A stretch of DNA of 42,271 bases, from NCBI GenBank assembly GCA_910584525.1, contig CAJUAT010000017.1:1-42271 (forward strand), written 5' to 3'. This document shows positions 9,311 to 17,962 of the stretch, piece after piece; the first letter of the stretch is position 1, and each line of letters opens with the position of its first letter. Origin of the DNA: an uncultured Muribaculaceae bacterium. Lineage in GTDB: Bacteria > Bacteroidota > Bacteroidia > Bacteroidales > Muribaculaceae. The notes under the pieces are model-generated. The model was not told the origin of the DNA. It was given only the letters and a program-made list of their open reading frames with translations, and made no database searches. The translations under genes were made by a program, and so were the position numbers.

Positions 9311-10120
9311 ATGCGCATACTATATAAGATACTACCCATTGTGGCTGCTTGTCTGATGATGGTGTCCTGTACGGAATTCACCAAAGTCATGAAAAGCAAG
9401 GATCTCGACTATAAGTTCGAGTATGCCAAGAAAGCTTACGAGCAGAAAAAATATCTTCAGGTTCAGCAGATTCTCCAGGAGATTTACACTCCGCTGCGAG
9501 GGTCGGCCAATGGCGAGGAAGCCCTGTTCATGCTCGCCATGGCTTATTATTCCAATAAGGAATATGACAGCTCCGCCCTATATTTCAAGACGTACTACAA
9601 CCGATACCCCAAGGGAAAATTCGCGGAGCTGGCACGCTTCTATTCCGGCTATGGCTATTACCTCGACTCTCCCGACCCTCAGCTCGACCAGTCGTATACC
9701 ATCAAGGGTATCGAGGAACTCAAGGACTTCATAGAGTTCTTCCCCAAGAGCGAGAAAGTGCCGGAGGCACGCGAGGCCATTTTCCAGCTCCAGGACAAAC
9801 TGACCCTCAAAGAGCTGCAAAACGCTCAGCTTTACTATAACCTCGGCAATTTCATGGGCAACAACTACCGATCCGCGATTATCGTATGCGAGAACGCCCT
9901 CAAAACATACCCCTTCTCCAAATACAAGGAGGAGTTCGAATTCCTGATTCTCAAATCGAAATTCCAGGAGGCTCGCCAGAGCGTAAGCGAAAAAATGCCC
10001 GAAAGATACCGTGATGTAGTTGACGAATATTACTCATTTGTCAACAACAACCCGGAGTCGAAAAACCTCAAGGAGGCGGAGACCATACTGCGGATAGCTG
10101 AAAAACACGCCTCCAAATAA
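9311..10120 (+). CDS. bamD: Outer membrane assembly lipoprotein BamD
   Basis: A 269-residue lipoprotein. The signal peptide ends in a lipobox (LMMVSC, Cys about 20), so the mature protein is lipid-anchored. TPR-like helical repeats follow (YEQKKYLQVQQILQEIY; ALFMLAMAYYSNKEYDSSA; SALYFKTYYNRYPKGKFAELA), the hallmark of BamD, which works with BamA to insert beta-barrel proteins into the outer membrane. Length is normal. The omega-like RNA polymerase gene follows 34 bp downstream, the order found in Bacteroides, which supports both calls. Confidence 0.92.
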   Translation: MRILYKILPIVAACLMMVSCTEFTKVMKSKDLDYKFEYAKKAYEQKKYLQVQQILQEIYTPLRGSANGEEALFMLAMAYYSNKEYDSSALYFKTYYNRYPKGKFAELARFYSGYGYYLDSPDPQLDQSYTIKGIEELKDFIEFFPKSEKVPEAREAIFQLQDKLTLKELQNAQLYYNLGNFMGNNYRSAIIVCENALKTYPFSKYKEEFEFLILKSKFQEARQSVSEKMPERYRDVVDEYYSFVNNNPESKNLKEAETILRIAEKHASK

Positions 10121-10154
10121 TATGAAAATACTTATATAAATCATAATAGCACTT

Positions 10155-10490
10155 ATGGATTATAAGAAAACGAATGCGCCGCTGAACACGGTGACCCGCG
10201 ACATGATAGCAATGGCCGAGCAGACGGGCAACGTATATGAGACCGTTTGCATCATCGGCAAGCGCTCAAACCAGATTGCAACCGAACTCAAGAAGGAACT
10301 GGAGAAGAAGCTCCAGGAGTTCGCCTCTACCGACAATCTGGAGGAGGTATCGGAAAACCGCGAACAGATAGAGATATCACGGTTCTACGAGAAGATGCCT
10401 AAACCTACACTGATAGCCACGCAGGAGTACCTCGAGCACAAGCTCTATTTCTCCAATCCTCTCAGAGACCGCAATCTTCTCAACGACTGA
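10155..10490 (+). CDS. RNA polymerase omega-like subunit (Bacteroidetes type)
   Basis: A 111-residue protein very like the short Bacteroidales omega subunit: the N-terminal MDYKKTNAP, the VIGKRSNQI-like core (IIGKRSNQIATELKKEL) and a C-terminal EISRFYEKMPKPTLIATQEY segment. Omega helps fold and stabilise the beta-prime subunit. It sits directly after bamD, as in Bacteroides. A DUF4293-type gene often follows in relatives and is absent here. Confidence 0.85.
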   Translation: MDYKKTNAPLNTVTRDMIAMAEQTGNVYETVCIIGKRSNQIATELKKELEKKLQEFASTDNLEEVSENREQIEISRFYEKMPKPTLIATQEYLEHKLYFSNPLRDRNLLND

Positions 10491-10548
10491 AAAGGAATAA
10501 CCTCTCATAAACACCGCCGGCCTCCACGACCAGCGGTGTTTTTATGAT

Positions 10549-11502
10549 ATGCCGCTGCTGCACGTATACAATCCTGATACCGACTACGCCCTGGCGGCCG
10601 GTAGCCATAACTATACTCCTCCCGAGGCCATAAGGAGGATGCGTGCCCGCAATGCCCTGCTCCCTCTGAGCTATATGGGCGCCGACGACGCTCTTCTCGT
10701 GATGGATGCCGATGCACCCCTTGACGGCAATAATGATGCCCGCATACTTGCTCCGGGATCCTTGACCGACTGGTCTCGCTTCACCGCCAACCCCTGGGGA
10801 TGGAATGTGACGATAGCCCGCTATTTGCGCAAGAACTGCCCCGGCATCAAAGGGATTCCCGACGACGCCTCCCTTGAAAGGCTCCGGCTTCTTTCCCACC
10901 GCCGCACTTCACGACGCTTTCTGTCGATGCTTCACATGCGGAATGTAGCGCTGGATATCGCGTTGCCCGAGGAGCTGACCGACGAGCAGGATGCCATGGA
11001 GTATTTCATGGAGCACGGGAAAGCCTTCTTCAAGGCACCATGGAGCAGTTCCGGACGGGGTATTCTCTTTGCCGACGACATAGCGTCTGACCTCGTGAGG
11101 CAATGGGTACACGGCGTAATTGCAAAACAGGGATCCGTCATGGCCGAGCCTTTCTATCCAAAGCATCTCGACTGCGCCACAGAATGGTTTGTAGCTCCAG
11201 ACGGCTCCGCTTCCTTTACCGGCGTCTCCCTGTTCGAAGCCTCTCGACGCGGAAAGTATCACCATAACCTTCAGGGTTCGCAAATGGATCTGTGGAATCG
11301 TATCGGAGTGCTCGACTCTTCGTTAATCGAGGCTCAAAGGGATGTGCTGCAGTCGGTGGCTGCCGGATCTTACTCCGGGCCTGTAGGCATCGACATGCTC
11401 GTGCTCCACAACGGCGCCGTTCATCCATGCGTGGAGATAAATTTCAGAAACACCATGGGGTCAATTCTCATCGACCCGTCAGACAAATCCCTGTCAATAT
11501 GA
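10549..11502 (+). CDS. Uncharacterised protein with ATP-grasp-like features
   Basis: A 317-residue soluble protein I cannot name. KAPWSSSGRGI at about residues 162-172 looks like the Lys plus glycine-rich loop of ATP-grasp enzymes, and the segment near residue 290 (CVEINFRNTMG) resembles their metal-binding Glu-x-Asn motif. Together these suggest an ATP-dependent ligase, but the substrate is unknown. The N-terminus (LLHVYNPDTDYALAAG) is distinctive. Its stop codon overlaps the next start (ATGA at 11499-11502), so it is translationally coupled to the DUF2520 gene. Confidence 0.7.
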   Translation: MPLLHVYNPDTDYALAAGSHNYTPPEAIRRMRARNALLPLSYMGADDALLVMDADAPLDGNNDARILAPGSLTDWSRFTANPWGWNVTIARYLRKNCPGIKGIPDDASLERLRLLSHRRTSRRFLSMLHMRNVALDIALPEELTDEQDAMEYFMEHGKAFFKAPWSSSGRGILFADDIASDLVRQWVHGVIAKQGSVMAEPFYPKHLDCATEWFVAPDGSASFTGVSLFEASRRGKYHHNLQGSQMDLWNRIGVLDSSLIEAQRDVLQSVAAGSYSGPVGIDMLVLHNGAVHPCVEINFRNTMGSILIDPSDKSLSI

Positions 11503-12233
11503 AATCACCGATAAAAGTAGCAATCATCGGCCGCGGAAATGTGGCAACCCACCTTCAAAAGGCACTTGCGCCCTATGCGGATTGCCGTATGGTAAACTCC
11601 AGGACATTGGAGAATTTTCCTCATGATTGCGATGTGGCGATTATATCGGTTTCCGACAATGCCATAGCCTCGACTGCAGAGCGACTCCAGTCTATGACAG
11701 ATCTGTCGGGAAAGATTGTGGCCCATACCTCAGGCACTACTCCAATGGAGGCGCTGCGGGGCATAGCCGACAGTTACGGCGTGTTCTACCCTTTGCAGAC
11801 ATTCAGCAAGGAGGTGGCCCTCGATTATCAGAGCATCCCATTCTTCATTGAAGGAAACGGCAGGCTTTCCGTTGACATTCTGACCCGGCTGGCCTCCATG
11901 ATTAGCAACCATGTTTACGAGGCAGACTCCGACAAACGGCGTCAGCTGCATATAGCATCCGTGCTGTCGTGCAATTTCGTGAATCATCTGTGGGCCTTGT
12001 CGGAGAAATATCTTACAGAGAATGGACTGAGCTTCGACATGCTTCATCCTCTTATCCGGGAGACTCTCCGGAAGGCTGTTACCTCCGGACCGGGCCGCAC
12101 CCAGACCGGACCCGCGGTAAGACACGACTCCAGAACCATCGACGCTCACCTCTCCATGCTTCATGAGGCTCCGGAATTGCAGAACCTGTACGCGGCACTG
12201 TCGCAGTCGATAGAAAAAATGTATCCCTTATGA
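11499..12233 (+). CDS. Rossmann-fold DUF2520-type oxidoreductase-like protein
   Basis: A 244-residue protein. The N-terminal Rossmann fold has a dinucleotide-binding GRGNVATHL motif at about residues 10-18 and VAIISVSDNAI near 50, as in F420/NADP-dependent reductases. The C-terminal half is helical and fits DUF2520. The frame is open further upstream, but the ATG at 11499 overlaps the previous stop, has the Rossmann strand directly behind it and gives the usual family length. It ends in another ATGA overlap with the next gene. In Bacteroides a gene of this type also precedes a KdsC-like phosphatase and maf. The substrate is unknown. Confidence 0.82.
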   Translation: MKSPIKVAIIGRGNVATHLQKALAPYADCRMVNSRTLENFPHDCDVAIISVSDNAIASTAERLQSMTDLSGKIVAHTSGTTPMEALRGIADSYGVFYPLQTFSKEVALDYQSIPFFIEGNGRLSVDILTRLASMISNHVYEADSDKRRQLHIASVLSCNFVNHLWALSEKYLTENGLSFDMLHPLIRETLRKAVTSGPGRTQTGPAVRHDSRTIDAHLSMLHEAPELQNLYAALSQSIEKMYPL

Positions 12234-12754
12234 GCGGTATCAACTATGACCTCAGCCGTATACGCGGCATGGTGTTCGACATGGATGGCGTACTGTCGGC
12301 ATCCTCGGTCGCTGTCAGAAATGACGGTCAGCTCACGCGAACCATTAACGTCAAGGACAGCTATGCGCTTCAGCTCGCCGCTAAATGCGGTATCCCGATA
12401 GCCGTGATTTCTGGTGGCGCGTCGGAAGGCGTGGCTATATACCTCGCAAGACTCGGCATAAAGGATATATTCATGAACTGCGGCAACAAGCTTACTGCGT
12501 TGCAAAGTTGGCTTGACAGCCGGGGAATAAATGCTGACGAGGCGCTCTACATGGGCGACGACATTCCCGACCTGCGGTGTCTGCGTCATGCCGGTCTGTC
12601 ATGCTGTCCGCACGACGCCGCCTCGGAAGTGGTGAACACCTGCCGCTACATATCGCGTTTCAACGGCGGTTACGGATGTGTGCGAGATATAATAGAACAA
12701 ATACTAAAAGCCCAATCATTATGGATGGCATCCGACGATGCTTTCCATTGGTAA
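12230..12754 (+). CDS. KdsC-like HAD-family phosphatase
   Basis: A 174-residue HAD phosphatase of the C0 (capless, tetrameric) type. Motif I is VFDMDGVLS (residues about 15-23), motif II VISGG near 58, motif III a Lys near 87 (NKLTALQSW), and motif IV MGDDIPDL near 107. This matches 3-deoxy-D-manno-octulosonate 8-phosphate phosphatase (KdsC), which makes Kdo for lipid A attachment. Related sugar-acid phosphatases look alike, so the substrate is likely rather than certain. The last nine or so codons lie inside a 40-bp direct repeat, which may have altered the C-terminus. Confidence 0.85.
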   Translation: MSGINYDLSRIRGMVFDMDGVLSASSVAVRNDGQLTRTINVKDSYALQLAAKCGIPIAVISGGASEGVAIYLARLGIKDIFMNCGNKLTALQSWLDSRGINADEALYMGDDIPDLRCLRHAGLSCCPHDAASEVVNTCRYISRFNGGYGCVRDIIEQILKAQSLWMASDDAFHW

Positions 12755-12806
12755 TCAAGAATAGAAGGCATCCTCGGATGCTCTCCATTGGTAAACAAGA
12801 AAATAA
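12727..12806. repeat. Two tandem 40-bp direct repeats
   Basis: Copies at 12727-12766 and 12767-12806 agree at about 33 of 40 positions; both contain GGCATCC, GATGC and TCCATTGGTAA. The first copy encodes the C-terminus of the KdsC-like protein and the second forms the 5' leader of maf up to the first base of its ATG. Within the second copy GCATCC and GGATGC form a small stem. Confidence 0.8.
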
Positions 12807-13387
12807 TGCTTGAGAATTTAAAAGAATATCATGTGCTTCTGGCGAGCAAGTCGCCGCGCCGGAGAGAGTTGCTCACGCAGCTTCGCGTACCTTTCAATGT
12901 GGTGACCATAGGGGGTATTGACGAGTCATACCCTGCCGACATCCCCCCGATGGAGGTACCTGTATATATCGCCGGCAAGAAAGCCGACGCCTATCTCAAC
13001 ATGCTGCGGAGCAACGAGCTCATAATCACGGCCGATACAGTGGTTGTTCTTGACGATAGAATAATGGGCAAGCCCAAGGATGCCGACGAGGCCATAGAGA
13101 TGCTTCTGGCACTCTCCGGCAAGACGCACAAGGTAGTCAGCGGCGTATGCATCATGAACAAGCGGCGACGCACCATGTTCTCCACGGTGACGAGTGTGAA
13201 ATTCGGAAATATCACAGAAGAGGAAGCCCGCTATTATGTGGAGAACTATCTACCCTTCGACAAGGCCGGTGCCTACGGCATACAGGAATGGATAGGCTGC
13301 GTAGCCGTGGAATCCATCGACGGCTCATTCTACAACGTCATGGGCCTCCCCGTCCACCAGCTCTACAAAGAACTACAGAACTTCTGA
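12806..13387 (+). CDS. maf: Maf-family nucleotide pyrophosphatase
   Basis: A 193-residue house-cleaning enzyme that hydrolyses non-canonical or modified nucleoside triphosphates to monophosphates. The N-terminal LLASKSPRRRELL motif is classic Maf, followed by the catalytic ITADTVVVLD (Asp about 70) and GKPKDADEA. The frame could begin at a TTG 18 bp upstream, but the ATG at 12806 places the signature motif at the usual distance. It ends the operon that begins at bamD or the 317-aa gene. Confidence 0.92.
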   Translation: MLENLKEYHVLLASKSPRRRELLTQLRVPFNVVTIGGIDESYPADIPPMEVPVYIAGKKADAYLNMLRSNELIITADTVVVLDDRIMGKPKDADEAIEMLLALSGKTHKVVSGVCIMNKRRRTMFSTVTSVKFGNITEEEARYYVENYLPFDKAGAYGIQEWIGCVAVESIDGSFYNVMGLPVHQLYKELQNF

Positions 13388-13400
13388 AATATATTTGTAA

Positions 13401-13433
13401 TTGGCCACGTTTTTGGCCACGTTTTTGGCCACG
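13401..13433. repeat. Three 12-bp tandem repeats (TTGGCCACGTTT)
   Basis: TTGGCCACGTTT occurs at 13401-13412 and 13413-13424, with a third partial copy TTGGCCACG at 13425-13433. The spacing and the GGCCAC core resemble arm-type boxes in front of Bacteroidetes integrase genes, but no integrase lies here. Confidence 0.85.
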
Positions 13434-13446
13434 CTGTTTATAAGGT

Positions 13447-13474
13447 CGAGGGATTTTTCCGGGAAAATCCCTCG
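13447..13474 (+). terminator. Perfect 11-bp hairpin after maf
   Basis: CGAGGGATTTT (13447-13457) and AAAATCCCTCG (13464-13474) pair perfectly around a 6-nt loop. No T-run follows, but its location 60 bp after maf suggests transcription termination or RNA end protection. Confidence 0.55.
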
Positions 13475-13511
13475 CATCTATTTATATCTTGCTGATTATC
13501 AACTACTTAAA

Positions 13512-13543
13512 ACGCCTAATCATTTTATAGAATGATCAGGCGT
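13512..13543 (-). terminator. Terminator of tRNA-Gln
   Basis: ACGCCTAATCATT and AATGATCAGGCGT form a 13-bp stem with one mismatch. On the minus strand it is followed by TTTAA and lies 14 bp beyond the tRNA 3' end. Confidence 0.7.
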
Positions 13544-13556
13544 CTTAATCGGTTGT

Positions 13557-13626
13557 TGCCTTGGAAAGACTCGAACTCTCACAAACGGAACCAGAATCCG
13601 GTGTGCTACCATTACACCACAAGGCA
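13557..13626 (-). tRNA. tRNA-Gln (anticodon CUG)
   Basis: The minus strand folds into a complete 70-nt tRNA: acceptor arms TGCCTTG and CAAGGCA pair perfectly; the D arm contains GTGTAATGGTAGCAC; the anticodon loop is TTCTGGT with CTG at positions 34-36; the T arm has the TTCGAGT loop. It reads CAG codons. The CCA end is not encoded. Confidence 0.95.
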
Positions 13627-13670
13627 TCGTATTTTTGTGTCTTACCAGGGTCGCTTCCCTTTTGACGATG

Positions 13671-13701
13671 CAAAATTACTGCTTTTTTCTGAATCTGCAA
13701 A
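13671..13701 (-). promoter_or_regulatory. Promoter of tRNA-Gln
   Basis: On the minus strand TTTG (13698-13701), a 19-bp spacer and TAATTTTG (13671-13678) form a perfect Bacteroidetes promoter about 45 bp upstream of the tRNA. Confidence 0.8.
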
Positions 13702-13814
13702 ATTTTCTACGATTTATTTGTGATTTTTTTGCTGTGCCAAAGTATCGGGATTTGATAAGCTGCTGAGTTTCAGTGTTATATGCCCGCAGATATTTTTTCA
13801 TTATTTTCCGGGCG

Positions 13815-13846
13815 TTTGTGAATGTCGGGGCAATGGATTAATTTTG
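13815..13846 (+). promoter_or_regulatory. Promoter of dnaE
   Basis: TTTG (13815-13818), a 20-bp spacer and TAATTTTG (13839-13846) form a strong Bacteroidetes promoter. Because transcription would begin at about 13853, it excludes the upstream in-frame start at 13822 for dnaE. Confidence 0.8.
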
Positions 13847-13869
13847 TGTGTAAATACAAGGAGAAAGAA

Positions 13870-16800
13870 ATGTCGTTCACTCATCTGCATGTGCATTCGC
13901 AATATAGTCTTCTGGATGGTAAGGCCACCATTCCGGAGCTTGTGGACAAGGCTATCGCCGACGGTATGCGCGGCATAGCACTTACCGATCATGGAAACAT
14001 GTTCGGCATCAAGGAATTCTGGAATTACGTGGAGAAAAAGAACTCCGGCCTTCCCGACGACCAGAAGTTCAAGCCCATATTGGGCTGCGAGATGTACATG
14101 ACCAAGGGGCGTCTTACCGAGAACAAGGACAAGACCGACCGACGCTATCATCTCATAGTGCTTGCCAAGAACCTCAAGGGGTATCATAATCTTGTGAAGC
14201 TTGTGAGCAAGGCCTGGACCGAGGGCTTCTACCATAACGCCCGTACCGACCGCTATGAGCTTGAGGCTCACCGCGAGGGGCTCATTGTATGCTCGGCATG
14301 TCTTGGCGGCGAGATTCCTCAGCTTATTCTCAAAGGCGACATCGAGGGCGCCGAGGAAAGGGTGAGATGGTTCAAGGAGGTGTTTGGCGATGACTATTAT
14401 CTTGAGCTGCAGCGCCATCAGACATTCAAGGAGAATGCCAACCGTGAAGTATATACGGAACAGTGCAGGGTCAATGACGAGCTTCTGCGCATGGCGGCAA
14501 AATATAATATAAAGACGGTATGCACCAACGATGTGCATTTCACGTATGAAAATGATGCGGAGGCCCACGACCGCCTGATATGCGTGTCGATGCAGAAGAC
14601 CTTCAACGAGCCTCGACTGCATTACACCAAGCAGGAGTGGCTCAAGAGCCCCGCGGAGATGGCCGAAATTTTCAAAGATCATCCCGAGGCCCTGGCCAAC
14701 ACCCAGGAGATTCTTGACAAGGTGGAGTTCTATTCCATTAACCACGCCCCCATCATGCCCTTCTACGACATTCCCAAGGAGTTCGGCTCCGAGGAGGAAT
14801 ACCGCAGCCGTATCACCGAGAAGGAACTCTTCGACGAGTTCACGCAGGATGAAAACGGCAATGTGGTGCTAAGCCCGGAAGAGGCGCAGAAGAAGATAGA
14901 CCGTCTGGGAGGCTACGACAAGCTCTACCGTATAAAGTTCGAGGCTGACTATCTTGCCAAACTCACCATGGAAGGTGCCAAAGAACGATATGGCGACCCT
15001 GTTCCCCCCGATGTGGAGGAACGTCTGAAGTTCGAGCTGTATATAATGAAGACGATGGGATTTCCCGGTTACTTCCTTATCGTGCAGGATTTCATCAACA
15101 CGGGCCGCAAGAAGCTGGGAGTCAGCATAGGCCCGGGTCGTGGTTCGGCTGCCGGTTCGGCTGCGGCATACTGTCTGGGCATAACCCAGATTGACCCTAT
15201 AAAGTACGACCTGCTCTTCGAGCGTTTTCTGAATCCCGACCGAATATCGCTTCCCGATATCGACGTTGACTTTGATGACGACGGGCGCTACGAAGTGCTG
15301 AAATACGTCACGGAGCGCTATGGCGCGGAGAAGGTGGCCCACATCATCACATTCGGCACCATGGCCACAAAGATGGCCATCAAGGATGTGGCGAAGGTGC
15401 TGGAGGTGCCCTTGCCGGAGGCCAACCGTCTGGCACGCCTGGTGCCTGACCGTCTGCCGGAGGTGGACGGCAAGTCGCCGAAAATCAACATCAAGAACTG
15501 CCTCAAATACAGCAAGGAGTTTCAGGCCGAGCAGAGCAATCCCGATGAAAGGGTGCGTGAGACCCTCAAATATGCCGAGCAGCTTGAGGGCAACATCCGC
15601 AACACAGGCATACATGCATGCGGCGTGATCATCAGCCGCGACGACATAACCGACTGGGTGCCTGTATCGATGGTCAAGGATGCCGACGGCTCCAAAATCG
15701 TGTCGACCCAGTATGAAGGCTCCATCATCGAGGACACTGGCCTTATCAAGATGGACTTCCTTGGACTGAAGACACTCTCCATCATCAAGGAGGCTCTCTA
15801 CAACATCAAGATGCGTCATGGCATAGACCTTGACATCGACCACATACCGCTTGACGACAAGGCCACGTTCGACCTCTACTGCAAGGGAGCCACAACGTCG
15901 ACGTTCCAGTTCGAGTCGGCCGGCATGCAGAACTCCTTGCGGAGCCTTCAGCCGTCGAAGTTCGAGGACCTGATAGCCATGAACGCCCTGTACCGTCCGG
16001 GGCCTATGGACTACATACCCACCTTCATACGCCGCAAGCATGGCGAGGAGGAGATTGTCTACGACATCCCCTGCATGAAGCAGTATCTTGAGGAGACATA
16101 CGGCGTCACGGTATATCAGGAGCAGGTGATGTTGTTGTCGCGATTGCTGGCCGGCTTCACCCGCGGCGAATCGGACATGCTGCGCAAAGCCATGGGAAAG
16201 AAGCAGATCGACAAGATGCAGAAGCTTCACAAGAAGTTCATGGAACAGGGCATGGGCAACGGCCATCCGGAGGCGGCGCTTACCAAGATATGGGAGGACT
16301 GGGAGAAATTCGCCTCTTATGCCTTCAACAAGAGCCACGCCACCTGCTACACATGGGTTGCCTACCAGACAGCCTATCTCAAGGCGCACTACCCCGCGGA
16401 ATATATGGCGGGCGTGCTGAGCCGCAACCTCACGGCCACCGACAAGATGGCCAAGGTCATGGCTGAATGCCGCAGGATGGGACTGAAGGTGCTCGGCCCG
16501 GATGTCAACGAGTCGATAGAGAAGTTCGGTGTCAACAAGAAGGGACACATCCGCTTCGGACTCGCCGCCGTGAAAGGTGTAGGGCTTGCCGCCGTGAAAG
16601 CCATTATCGACGAGCGCAACGCCAATGGCGCTTTCAAGGACATCTATGACTTTGTGGAGCGGGTGAATCTTTCGGCGTGCAACCGCAGCGCCATAGAGAA
16701 CCTGGCCATGGCGGGCGCATTCGACAGTTTCGGGAAGGCCCGCGAGATATACGTGCAGCCGATGTTCAACTCCACATATTCCGACATGCTCGTGAAGTAT

Positions 16801-17541
16801 GGCCAGAGCGTACAGAACGACCGCAATTCCATGCAGATGAGCCTCTTCGGCGACCTCGAGCCCATAGAGACCAACCGTCCACCCTATCCTGACTATGACA
16901 AATGGAGCCAGATGGCGCTGCTCAACAAGGAGAAGGAGCTGGTGACGATGTATCTCTCGGCCCATCCCCTTGACCCTTACGCCATGGAGCTGCGTTTCGC
17001 CTGCAACACCACCTGCGACGAGTTTGCAGTCCGTGAAGAAAAACCGGGTGTCGTGACTCTTGGCGGCCTCGTGACCAAAGTGACCAACCGCATATCGCGC
17101 AAGGGCACAGAGTTCTCGATAGTGGAGCTTGAGGACTTCTCGGGCAAGGCGGAGGTAAGGCTTTTCGGCAAGAACCACACCAACTACCGCGACAAGTTCC
17201 GGGAGGGCGAGGCCATATTCCTCGAACTGTCGTATCAACCGGGACGTTACAACCCCGAGCGCGTGGACATGAACATCAACAAGCTGGCACCTCTCGAGAG
17301 TCTGAAGGGGAAGATAGCCAACAGCCTGACCATATATCTCGACCCGGCCTTCAACAACGCCGATTTCTTCCGGGAACTCGAGCATCACGCCGGCCACAAC
17401 CATTCCGGCGAACTCATCGTGGAGATTATCGATGTCAAACAGGGTCAGAAAGTGTCGATACGGTCAAGGAAGAAGTATGGCATCGACATGGCTCTGGTAG
17501 ACCTTCTGGAGGCCAACGACGTGAAATTCAAGGTAAGCTGA
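13870..17541 (+). CDS. dnaE: DNA polymerase III alpha subunit
   Basis: A 1223-residue replicative polymerase subunit of the DnaE1 type. The N-terminal PHP domain begins with FTHLHVHSQYSLLDG. The polymerase core includes GPGRGSAAGSAAAYCLGI and the catalytic aspartates in PDIDVDFDD (about residue 461), plus ESAGMQ and FNKSHATCYTWVAYQ. A helix-hairpin-helix segment (ACNRSAIENLAMAGAFDSFG) and an OB-fold near the C-terminus complete it. The ATG at 13870 is preferred: AGGAG lies at 13859-13863, the promoter lies between it and the earlier start, and the PHP motif follows directly. trxA begins 31 bp downstream. Confidence 0.97.
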   Translation: MSFTHLHVHSQYSLLDGKATIPELVDKAIADGMRGIALTDHGNMFGIKEFWNYVEKKNSGLPDDQKFKPILGCEMYMTKGRLTENKDKTDRRYHLIVLAKNLKGYHNLVKLVSKAWTEGFYHNARTDRYELEAHREGLIVCSACLGGEIPQLILKGDIEGAEERVRWFKEVFGDDYYLELQRHQTFKENANREVYTEQCRVNDELLRMAAKYNIKTVCTNDVHFTYENDAEAHDRLICVSMQKTFNEPRLHYTKQEWLKSPAEMAEIFKDHPEALANTQEILDKVEFYSINHAPIMPFYDIPKEFGSEEEYRSRITEKELFDEFTQDENGNVVLSPEEAQKKIDRLGGYDKLYRIKFEADYLAKLTMEGAKERYGDPVPPDVEERLKFELYIMKTMGFPGYFLIVQDFINTGRKKLGVSIGPGRGSAAGSAAAYCLGITQIDPIKYDLLFERFLNPDRISLPDIDVDFDDDGRYEVLKYVTERYGAEKVAHIITFGTMATKMAIKDVAKVLEVPLPEANRLARLVPDRLPEVDGKSPKINIKNCLKYSKEFQAEQSNPDERVRETLKYAEQLEGNIRNTGIHACGVIISRDDITDWVPVSMVKDADGSKIVSTQYEGSIIEDTGLIKMDFLGLKTLSIIKEALYNIKMRHGIDLDIDHIPLDDKATFDLYCKGATTSTFQFESAGMQNSLRSLQPSKFEDLIAMNALYRPGPMDYIPTFIRRKHGEEEIVYDIPCMKQYLEETYGVTVYQEQVMLLSRLLAGFTRGESDMLRKAMGKKQIDKMQKLHKKFMEQGMGNGHPEAALTKIWEDWEKFASYAFNKSHATCYTWVAYQTAYLKAHYPAEYMAGVLSRNLTATDKMAKVMAECRRMGLKVLGPDVNESIEKFGVNKKGHIRFGLAAVKGVGLAAVKAIIDERNANGAFKDIYDFVERVNLSACNRSAIENLAMAGAFDSFGKAREIYVQPMFNSTYSDMLVKYGQSVQNDRNSMQMSLFGDLEPIETNRPPYPDYDKWSQMALLNKEKELVTMYLSAHPLDPYAMELRFACNTTCDEFAVREEKPGVVTLGGLVTKVTNRISRKGTEFSIVELEDFSGKAEVRLFGKNHTNYRDKFREGEAIFLELSYQPGRYNPERVDMNINKLAPLESLKGKIANSLTIYLDPAFNNADFFRELEHHAGHNHSGELIVEIIDVKQGQKVSIRSRKKYGIDMALVDLLEANDVKFKVS

Positions 17542-17572
17542 CACACAAACACACATAATAAAAATAATAACA

Positions 17573-17887
17573 ATGGCATTAAAACTTGACGACGCCACGG
17601 CACAGGAGGCCATCAAGGCCGGTAAGGCAGTGGTAATCGATTTCTGGGCCACATGGTGCGGTCCATGCATAAAGCTGGGACCCGTGGTTGAGGAACTCGC
17701 CGAGAAATATGGCGACAAAGCCGTGATAGGCAAAATCAACATCGAGGAGGAAACAGAGCTGGTGACGGAATACCGGGTACGCAACATCCCGACGGTGCTC
17801 TTCTTCAAGGATGGCGAGCTCAAGGACCGCAGTGTAGGTCTGGTGAAGCTTTCCGACCTGGAGGAGAAACTTCTTCCGCTGCTCTGA
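17573..17887 (+). CDS. trxA: Thioredoxin
   Basis: A 104-residue thioredoxin that reduces protein disulfides. The active site is WATWCGPC (Cys about 28 and 31), with the cis-Pro in RNIPTVLFF near residue 70. Length and absence of a signal peptide fit the cytosolic form. It follows dnaE by 31 bp and is probably co-transcribed with it. Confidence 0.96.
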   Translation: MALKLDDATAQEAIKAGKAVVIDFWATWCGPCIKLGPVVEELAEKYGDKAVIGKINIEEETELVTEYRVRNIPTVLFFKDGELKDRSVGLVKLSDLEEKLLPLL

Positions 17888-17908
17888 CCTGCAGCCCTAC
17901 GAAAAATC

Positions 17909-17948
17909 ACGGCGACGCCCCTCCGGGGGAGCGTCGCCGTAGTTTTTT
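17909..17948. terminator. Bidirectional terminator between trxA and the MscS gene
   Basis: ACGGCGACGC and GCGTCGCCGT form a 10-bp GC-rich stem with further pairing inside. TTTTTTTT follows on the plus strand and an A-run precedes it (T-run on the minus strand), so it serves both convergent operons. Confidence 0.93.
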
Positions 17949-17962
17949 TTGCTGTCCGTTAG

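Noticed and set aside
13822..13869. Upstream in-frame start of dnaE
   Set aside because: The promoter -7 box lies inside this stretch and a good ribosome-binding sequence precedes the ATG at 13870.
14869..17403. 844-residue minus-strand frame opposite dnaE
   Set aside because: Shadow frame in GC-rich coding sequence; dnaE on the plus strand is unmistakable.
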